From NCBI GenBank assembly GCA_943735955.1, contig OX030955.1, positions 3,612,835 through 3,676,834 on the forward strand: DNA of 64,000 nt, written 5' to 3'. The position numbers and the translations under genes are program-made. The notes beneath the pieces are model-generated. The model saw nothing but the letters and a program-made list of their open reading frames with translations, had not been told where the DNA came from and did not search any database. Numbering within the stretch: position 1 is the stretch's first letter; every line of letters begins with the position of its first letter. Source of the stretch: Piscicola geometra. Lineage: Eukaryota > Annelida > Clitellata > Hirudinida > Piscicolidae. Shown here in pieces: positions 55,733-64,000 of this stretch.

Positions 55733-57211
55733 AATGAAAGTTTCTAGTCTTTGAACCTACCTTCAAACCCTTTTTATATTAATGCTCTTTTTATCTTATC
55801 AGTAAAAATTATTCTCGATTATCAAGAATTATAAAAAAATTAATAAGTTTAACTCATAGCATTATCAACTCTATCAGTATAGTGCTTCATAGTTTATATT
55901 TCGATAGCCCTTCACATAACTACAACTAGAGGTTATGGTCCATAACTAACTGTCCTCGTCCCACAATGCATATCTCAAGAAATTAAATTAAATTCTTGAA
56001 CATATTTATAATTAGAAAAAATTCGATGCAGAAATATTCTAAGATAAAATGAAAATAATTTATTCTTATAAGGTTGAACATTATTTTTATTAAATTGGAA
56101 TATTTTAATTGTTATTTAGAAGTAAAAAATGGGAAAGAAAATATAATTTTCCATATTAAACTTTTGATATATATTTTCTAAATGACTAAAGTTTAAAACC
56201 ATTTGAAAAATATAGCCTTAATTCTTTTAAAAAGCAATTAAAGCAAGAATTTGTTTGCCTGAAGCGTTTTGAAGACAGATGGTGTTGATGCAATGGCGTG
56301 AAGGATCGTTTGATGAAGCGCAAAAGCTTGCCATCGAGCCTCAAACTTGCTTGTAATCATCTATAAGTGATTATTCATATCTGACTTTATAGTTGAAAAG
56401 CTAGAAGGAGGTTGTCGAAGCAAAAAGTGTAATAGTTTCATAACTGATTGATTAATAAAAAGTTCATTTTGAAACTTTTTACATTTTTGAACGCGTATTG
56501 ATTCATTGCCGTAAATCTCCGTGAATAAGACGCACTTTTTGACTCCTAATTTCAATCTTCAAAGCTTTCAAATGACACGAGTTAGTGATTTTACAATAGT
56601 AAAATGGGAGAAATTTTTGAGCTAACTTGCTAGTTATTCTTTCTTGAAACCTAAAAAAAAATTGTACTGATAAAACGAGCACGCTCTATAAATCGGATTT
56701 TACGGTAATCAATTGGCTTATTTGGCCTTTATGGCTTGGAAAACACACAAAAATAACATTTTATCTATTAGAACCAACTTTAAATCTAATCTTTTCATTT
56801 GATTTTTAGTGGTCATTTATGTTGCTTCAAGAAAAAAATTTGTTTAATAAAAATTATTGTGAAAATAACTTGTAAATAATATTTTTCATTCATTGAAAAA
56901 TAGGCATATTTTTTTCTCTTTCATTAAAACTTGTTTCCCAAAACTTTTTCCTCTTTGATAAATCTTTTTTTTTCTTTGAAAAACTTGAATTTGCATATAA
57001 AGAGATTTTTAATGACGCTTTTTGAAATATTTGTCAATAATTCTCTATCAGCCTTTAACGAAAAAAAAAGTTTTAAATCATGATAAAACGAAAATGTTTG
57101 TATACAGTTTTATTTAAAATAGTTAACGTAAAACTAAATACAATTTTAAATCTTATAAATTAAAGAGCGTTTATAAACAAATTATCAAGATATCCTTCAG
57201 TTTTAAATTAT
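55733..57211. other. Intergenic, protease promoter and Pax 3' flank; no gene seen
   Basis: AT-rich. TATATTAA-like words at about 55773-55780 lie roughly 45 bases upstream of the protease ATG (minus strand) and could serve as its TATA region. Confidence 0.4.
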
Positions 57212-58012
57212 TTAAAAATTCTGATACACACCAACAAACGAATAGTCATTCAACTGAGCTTTCATGAACGAATTAAGAAGGTGGGGACTTTTGAGAAAAT
57301 ATGAGTAGTACTTGTTGAACTCCATGAAATAATGTTCATACAAAGGTCTGCTTGAAAGCATGTCCAAGGGTGAGAAGTGGAAGCTGGGAGGTACTTGCAA
57401 TGAATTCAAGCCTTGAAATGAAAATGATCTGAGCTCATGAGCCATGCCAGGGGTTACTGTTTCACTCACATGTTTGACCATTTTGGCGCCGAAAATGTCA
57501 GCACCACTCGATGAGCCTCTGACGATCCTGCTGATGGAGCTGACTGAAGGAACATTGGCTTCAGTGCAGATTCCTTCAAGCAGTAATTTTCTCCTCACTT
57601 CCCAAGCGAACATTGATGGGCTGGTTTGCTTGAATCGTTTTACAGCCGCCACAACAACGCTGGTGTTCACTCGTGGCTTGCTTCCACCGATGACGCCCGG
57701 GTAGATAGAGCCGTTGGTGGAGTACTGTTTGAGAATCTTGCTGACGCAGCCATGTGACACACGTAAGTGCTTTGAGATATCACAAGCTTTGACTCCCGCC
57801 CTTGCCATGACCACTATCCTTTCCCTCGTCTGCAAAGGCAGTGGCTTGCCGTTGAAGAATCTACCACCCAGCTGATTCACCTCTCCTTTCATTGATAATG
57901 TGCTCGAAAACGTTGGAAGATTCCAGCTTTTTCTGATACAACTATTGCCATAATCAATGGTTTTTGGCATTTTCACTTTAACGAAGTAACCGAGCTTCTG
58001 GAAAGCATACAT
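57212..58012 (-). CDS. Pax protein with paired domain only, single exon, divergent
   Basis: A sequence-specific transcription factor of 266 residues. The paired domain runs from about residue 43 ([20 protein letters not shown]) to 167 ([13 protein letters not shown]). It has the PAI part ([26 protein letters not shown]) and the RED part ([17 protein letters not shown]). No homeodomain and no octapeptide was seen. The C-terminal 95 residues are Phe/Ser/Tyr-rich. KPRV without the following Gln points to the Pax1/9 or Pax4/6 side, but several otherwise constant positions differ (RFF for VFV, GKPLP for GRPLP). A lineage-specific class such as the lophotrochozoan Pax-beta described in leech is possible. 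The domain is unbroken by introns, which is unusual. The start could be this ATG or Met15; a short 5' exon cannot be excluded. Confidence 0.88.
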   Translation of the reverse strand: MYAFQKLGYFVKVKMPKTIDYGNSCIRKSWNLPTFSSTLSMKGEVNQLGGRFFNGKPLPLQTRERIVVMARAGVKACDISKHLRVSHGCVSKILKQYSTNGSIYPGVIGGSKPRVNTSVVVAAVKRFKQTSPSMFAWEVRRKLLLEGICTEANVPSVSSISRIVRGSSSGADIFGAKMVKHVSETVTPGMAHELRSFSFQGLNSLQVPPSFHFSPLDMLSSRPLYEHYFMEFNKYYSYFLKSPHLLNSFMKAQLNDYSFVGVYQNF

Positions 58013-59009
58013 CCGTAGCTAATTTAAACGCCTCATCTCACAGCTGATTGGAGGAAAGTTCAGTTTTCTCCATAGCCTAGGGCCGTAATTACTGGGAGGT
58101 TACTTGATAATTGGTGATTTATGGCATTCATTCTTGCCTGCCCTATTGACAAATACTACTCACATCGATGAATACCTTGATTTATGCGGGTTTATTTGCA
58201 TAAAGTCAAAATTTTTAATTCATTTTAATGCATGAATTTCTATTTTAAATTATGTTTCTAGTGGTTGGGTTAATTAAATAGTTCTATACTTGTTGAAGCT
58301 ATTAAAATGACTATTTAAAATGTGTAAGAATAACGAACTATCAAAACAAATAATTTGTATTCATTAAATATGAAAGAAAACAAATTTCTGCAAAAATTTA
58401 AAATCATCCTACTTACTTTTTTATGCCCAAAAAATTTAAAGGATAGTTGTAATTTTTCCGATTTTGGCATCTACTAATTTGGAAAAAAAATAAAGGACGT
58501 TGGTTCGTGTAACAAATGTAAGCAAAAAATTCATTCTTATGTATGTAAATAATAGTATTAGAGTTTCGATGCTTTCATTCAGATTGCTTTGCACTTGACT
58601 TATTTTTTTCATCATTTTTTCTCAGTAAAAATTAGAAGATGAAGTTTTTATTCATCGAATGAATACAGCGGTTTATAGTTTATCATGGCCTTATGTACAA
58701 CTATTTAGAAATCATTGAAGCGCCACTGAAAGTTTATAAAGTTTTCAACCGCAATAAAAGTTGATAGTATTGCAAGTCAAAGAATACATTGTCTGACCTC
58801 CGAACACATTCGCAGTCAAATTAATGTAGCAAATACTCATTTGATGAAAATCTTTTAAAGATTCATTTAATTAAATTTTACTTTATATACTTTTACAAAG
58901 ATTTTGAAAAGCAATGAATCCCACGTAAAAATATAAGCGACAATTGAATTATACAAATTAAACATCCCAAGAGGTGATTATATTTAACAGCTACATCTTT
59001 ATGGGACGA
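58013..59009. other. Intergenic between the Pax gene and the bHLH-PAS gene
   Basis: A CCAAT word on the minus strand (about 58045-58049) lies just upstream of the Pax ATG. The rest is AT-rich without a supported exon. Confidence 0.4.
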
Positions 59010-61912
59010 TCATAGATTCTTCATGGGTTCTAGGTAGGAGTTGGCGTTCGCAGCAGAAGAAGCTGTCATGTATTGGTTGTAGACATTCATAGGATATGAA
59101 GGGTAAGGGTAGTTGAAGTTGGAGGCTTGGTGGTAGTAGTAAGAGTCGTAGGGAGGATGGTAGTTTACCGATGAAGTCATTTGACGAAACTGTGATTTGA
59201 GATAACCAGGGTTGTCTTTGAAGTAGGAGGAAGAGGTGGTGGGATGTTCCAGTTGGTGGTGCTCGTTGAAGGCTGGGTGGAGAAAACTTGAGGTGGAGGC
59301 TTCGTGTGGAGAGGCCGAAGAAGGAGGAGTTACCGAGTATGACTCGTTAGGAACAAGCCCGTTGTAGCTCAGATAGCCATGGAAAAGGTTGTTTGCAGTG
59401 TTGGTTTTGCTGTAGTCGTTGGAATGGTAAGCTTCACTGCCTGGAGGCGTAAGGAGAGATTGCTGCGGTTCTGAGTTATAGTATTGAAGTTGTTGGTGCT
59501 GCATGTGGTGGTGCTGTTGCGACTGTTGGCGTTGATTGTAGATATTAGATCGGATGACCGATTCCCTGCCAGGGTACAATGATCTGAGCAAGGAAAGATC
59601 AGTGACTGGGTAGTTGCTCGAAGGACACGCTTGCTCCATCAGTCTGCCATTGCTGATCCACTGGATCGCTGAAGAAGCTTTTCCTCCTTTTGGCAGACCA
59701 AAAACACTCGGATGAAAGTAACCAGAGTTGAGGAATTGATGAGGCTGAGGAGTTGCATGGCTTGACATTTCTGAGATTGGAAGATGTTTGTTCATGGCTG
59801 CTTCCAAGTCGTGAACGGTTGTTCCATGTCCAGGAAGCTGGTTTGAGTTTGACCCTGCTGTGCTGTTGTTTGAGTTGTTGATGCTGTTACTGCTGGTGTT
59901 ACTGGTGCCGATGTTCACATTTCTGTTACTGACGCTGCTGTTTCTGCTATTTTTGTTGTGATTGTTGTTCATTTTATTGTTGCTGTCATTGTAGTTTATA
60001 CCTTTATTATTACCTTGCAGGTTTTTTCTGTTTTTATCTATGGTATTCACAAGATCTGAATTAACTTTGTCAAATTTATTATCACTATTAGCAACACTGT
60101 CACTTACCGAAATATTTACTTCACTTTCATTATTTTTCTCTAAAAATTTAGAAACATTCTTTGAAATATTAGCTGCAACCATTTGACTTGAGACATGCTG
60201 ATCAATAGTTCTCAAGGAATTGTTTTTTGAAAAGTGCATCGCTCCTTTACTTTCTTGGTTTCGCTTGGAAACAGAATCGGCCTGAGACGATGTGGAGTCT
60301 TCAACTAGGTGAGCATCAACTGGCATGTTAAGGTGGCTTAGTCTTTGACATGTGGTCTCTTTATGAGAATCTTTTTCTACAGCATTGCCATTTTGTTGGT
60401 AATTTTTTTCAAGCGCATTACGCATGCAACCATCTTTGTTGGATGTGTCTGTGAGGTTGCTTGTGTGCTTGCTTTTTTGTGGGTTTTCTTTTGGAGCTGT
60501 AACTTTATTGCTTCTGGAATCTGGTTCTCTGTTCGACTTATTGTTATTGAACAAGTTGATCATAGAAAATTCATCATTCCTGACTCCTTCGTTGGGTTTT
60601 CTATTGTTGTTTTCTATCGGTAAAAAATCCTCTATACCTCTTTTACTAGACATCATTTCTCGGTTTGTCTCTTTGTTTATTGGGCTGTGCATTCCTTCCA
60701 TATGTTTTCCAGACAAGTTTTTAGAAGTATCTAGTAACGTTTCTATTTTTTTATCAGACATTTCTTTACCCTTCTTCTCTTCCACACAATGTTTTCTTCC
60801 ATCTCTTCTTGCTTCACTTGATTCTGTATCATCAACGTCATTCACGCTTACTTTTGATGAACACCTTGAATCATTCTCTTCATTCAATCCTCTTTTTCTT
60901 TTTTTAGGTTTTTCCATTTTTCTTCTAGAATTCTTGAAACTGTTTTTTGACCCTACGTTTTTGCTATCTGATTCGCCAAACGTTACTTCATCCAAGTTTT
61001 CAGACCTTGAAGCTATAACTTTGACTAAGTTTGCTGGTAAATTTGACTGTAGCTTTTCGTAGTATTTGCTAGAGTGGCCTTCCTTAGTTGTTTCTTGTCT
61101 ATAGTTATTATTGGTTGCGCTGTTGGTAGCAGTGGTGTTGCTGGGAATGGTTATTTTGTTGCTGTTGTTGTTGCTAGACAAAGCATTAGTTGTATTGCTG
61201 TTTGCATTGTTGTCTACAACTGGATTCAAAGCTTGGAATGTTGGCTTGTTAACAAAATCTGAAAAAAGAATTTTCAATTGCCGTAAAAAATAAGCACACT
61301 TTAAATTTTTTAAACTCTAATTTATTACACATTTGATTGACTTTGTGAGTTCTTTTTTTTGTAAAATTGATTACTTCTCAATTAGAACCACATCAATGAA
61401 TCAATTCATCTACAATATATTTATCTATTCATATATCTTCTTTAACTTGATCATTCATATATTAATCTTTCCACTCATTTTCCATCTAACAAACCATTGC
61501 TTGGGGTATCCTTCACAACATCACTACAGAGCCCTGTCTTGTTCACCGTCTTCATCTGCTCCACACTCATCACGCAACCAGGATACTCAACTCCACTGTG
61601 TTTAAAAGTCAGTTTTTTATTTTAGAAACTTATTTTTAAAATGTAGATAAAAACTCTAAAACTGATAAGTGTTAGTAAAACAAAAAAGAAATACTTTTAT
61701 AACAAAACAGTTCACAAAACTCATGAATGACAAACCAGCAATCCTTTTTTAGTTTGAACAGTACCTTAGGACATAGTTGATGGCTATAATGTTCTGATCG
61801 TCGATGTTCTTAGCGTTGCAGATGATAGTGGCACACGTCTGAAGCCACACAAAGCCTCCATGCTTGTTCATCAGGCGGTAGTAGTCAGTCAGAACTTGAC
61901 CTTTGTTCAACA
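59010..61912 (-). CDS. bHLH-PAS transcription factor, Trachealess/NPAS1/3 type, 3' part only
   Basis: The C-terminal portion of a factor that would dimerise with ARNT/Tango to control developmental genes. Three exons are visible: 61912-61765, 61595-61495 and 61258-59010, phases closing. The first encodes the end of PAS-B and the PAC strand (NKGQVLTDYYRLMNKHGGFV, CATIICNAKNIDDQNIIAIN then YVLS). The NAKN...NII...NYVLS wording is closer to Trachealess/NPAS3 than to Single-minded. The second holds the following EYPGCVMSVEQM segment. The third is a 749-residue exon of Asn/Ser-rich low complexity with a basic patch (KPKKRKRG), a Gln/His run and an LLTPPGSEAY motif like the LTPPG of NPAS3. The bHLH and PAS-A exons must lie beyond the right edge, or were not recognised in the last 2 kb. 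Confidence 0.85.
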
Positions 61913-64000
61913 CTGTCGGGAAGAGGATTTAGATTGAAGGTTTCAAGTAAGAAAAGAAAACAATGAAGTTATAGGAAAATGATGAGTTCACATAAAATGA
62001 AGATAATTGAATTTTTGATAAAATCTAGTTTATTATAATAGTTTATTCATAAATATCTACAGTTGTAAAATTATAATGCAAGGAATTTGGGAGTTTCTTA
62101 ATTTAGTGCCTCCAAACGAATGAAATAAAACTTCATTCCAATCCACAACAAGAATTTTGAAGAATAAACTCATACACATTAACTAAATCTCTAAAACATA
62201 TTTTAATGAAAATAATATATATTATTAAAAATAACATATTTCAATAAACAATAAAATCAACTCAAGCTGAGTGGCTATTTAGGGCAAGGATACAAATGTT
62301 ATAGCTAGTCCACGTGGACCTAATTGTTGATGTTTAATTGTACCCAGTTGGCAAATTCCATCTTCTTCGCATAATGAACTTCCGCCCATCTCAGCCTTAC
62401 ATCACTGCATTCCGTCAAACTTTATCGTTTTTATTGGGTTTATACTTTTGGATCTCTGATCTACCGTGAAATACCAATTTATTCGCACACATTTGAATCA
62501 TTTTTTCTCGAACATCTAAAATAAATGTCTTTTTTAAACTAGTTTCAAAAATTCTAAATTGATAAATACGGTAATTCTTTGCCCATTAGTTTTTCTATTC
62601 TCGATCCGTTTTTTATGTTCTTTTGAATACTTCAAAAGCGTAAACGTAAGTAAATTAAAAAATTTCTTCAAAATAGGGCATTTTAAAAGAAATTGAAAAA
62701 GATTAAAGCGAAAAAAAAGTATAGAGTTAACTGAAAAAACAGACTTTTTACGAAATAACTAGCAGTATAGAAGAGAATTTTTTTTACAGATATTTAAAAT
62801 CTAAAAATGTACCACATAAATAATAATAAAATTTATAGATATAAAAAAACCCAAAGTACGATTATCTTAACTTAGATTCAAAATTCATTAATAATTTTTC
62901 TCTTCCGTGCCGCCGCCAAAAGACACATGCACATGCGTGTGTGTCCAAAAGAGCAGTTCACCAGCGATAAAACACATCAATTAGCATCAATGCATCCATT
63001 CATCAATTCATCCTCGTCACGCTCCGTTGCTCCTTGTCCACCTCCTTTGCCTTCATAACTAGCCACCATCTTTCTCTTTTTCTCTCTCTCTCTTTCTCTC
63101 TGTTTCATCATCGTCTATATATTCTTATTTAGTTTTTATCTCTTTTTGAAAACAATTTTCAATATACATTTTTATCGTATCTTTTAGTTATACAAAATTT
63201 TAAAAACTGATGTAAATAATGTTTCCATATTAGAAAATTTAATTTTTAAGTTTTAACTATGCTTTCAGACGTTTTATCACTTCATTATATATGTTTTTTC
63301 TTTCACATTTTTCTTTCTTTCCATCTTTTTCTTTTGCTATATTTTACACGTATATTGATTCCTTCGTCTCATTTTTTTCCATCCTCACTTTCATCTTTCA
63401 AAGGAGGCTGCAGTCAAGCGATGACAAACACTCTCTAAAGACGCACTATGGTGAAGCCAGTAGGGAGTCTGTGTGCTGTTGATGATGATTACGATGGTGA
63501 TGATGATAACACGATTTTTGTGATGCTGATAAGGTTTTTATTGTTGCCAACGAACCGTTATTTTTGTTTTCAGTGACCTTGGTTAACATCTAATTTTTTA
63601 TATATCTTTTATCTCAAAAAAGGTTTAAAGCCCTTCATCCTATTAACTCAACGTTTTTCGACCTTAAACCAACTCTTAACAATCTTTTGAGTATGCTCTT
63701 CATAAGTATTATATCGTCTCTTCTATTCAACTCATTTACAAAAACAATAATTAATTATTTTTGTATTTTTATATCACTCTATGTATCAATATCTTATTTT
63801 TTGGAAATTTACAGAACAAACTAAAAAATGCTACTTGTTCACTACTCACCTAAATCAATACTTGATACTTATTGCTTCATCGTAACAACCACTATAATCC
63901 CTTTTCTCAATCAACATCACCAAAAATAAAATCTATCACCACTCTTCCTCTACCATCATCATCACCACCCTTTTTCTACCATCATCATCGCCACCACAAT
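61913..64000 (-). other. Intron of the bHLH-PAS gene (presumed); no further exon recognised
   Basis: AT-rich, with a short (TC)n run at about 63078-63100 and (ATC)n at the very end. A 12-base palindrome around CACGTG (GTCCACGTGGAC) lies at 62308-62319. No PAS-A or bHLH exon was found on the minus strand. Confidence 0.45.

Overview
The window is animal nuclear DNA. It is AT-rich, with short exons, GT-AG introns of about 60-600 bp, many (CA)n, (ATC)n and (AAT)n microsatellites, and long nearly empty intergenic stretches. The gene content (L1-type cell adhesion molecule, RhoGAP21/23-like protein, tetraspanin, myosin ID, RRN3, chymotrypsin-fold protease, Pax, Trachealess/NPAS3-like bHLH-PAS) is that of a bilaterian. 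A spiralian, most likely a clitellate annelid such as a leech, is my best guess; this is inference, not proof. All exon models were built by hand from splice motifs, reading phase and remembered family architecture.

Layout, left to right. (1) 1.2-8.2 kb, plus strand: an L1CAM/neuroglian-family receptor with Ig1-Ig4, one membrane helix and an ankyrin-binding-type tail, but no Ig5, Ig6 or fibronectin III repeats. Its second intron holds a 2.8-kb foldback element with a 19-bp satellite core. (2) 9.7-16.9 kb, plus: a PH-RhoGAP protein of the ARHGAP21/23 type. (3) 19.2-22.4 kb, minus: a 958-residue protein with about seven membrane segments. (4) 22.4-29.2 kb: a gene-poor stretch with a decayed non-LTR retrotransposon piece and a tRNA-like sequence. 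(5) 29.3-31.4 kb, plus: a tetraspanin. (6) 32-35.5 kb: an (AAT)n tract and low-complexity DNA. (7) 35.8-38.3 kb, plus: two intronless zinc-finger ORFs in tandem, the first behind a TATA box. (8) 39.2-47.2 kb, minus: a complete 29-exon myosin ID gene. (9) 48.7-53.9 kb, minus: RRN3/TIF-IA. (10) 54.1-55.7 kb, minus: a secreted chymotrypsin-fold protease. (11) 57.2-58.0 kb, minus: a single-exon, paired-domain-only Pax gene. (12) 59.0-61.9 kb and beyond, minus: the 3' part of a Trachealess/NPAS1/3-type bHLH-PAS gene whose bHLH and PAS-A exons are not in view.

The genes do not form one pathway. They are independent loci for cell adhesion and cytoskeleton (L1-like, RhoGAP, tetraspanin, myosin ID), transcription (zinc fingers, RRN3, Pax, bHLH-PAS) and extracellular proteolysis. 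The least ordinary items are the L1-like receptor reduced to the four-Ig horseshoe, the foldback element, the divergent one-exon Pax gene, a GC-AG intron in myosin ID, and the repeated use of microsatellite DNA directly at splice sites. I found no CRISPR array, operon or evident biosynthetic cluster.
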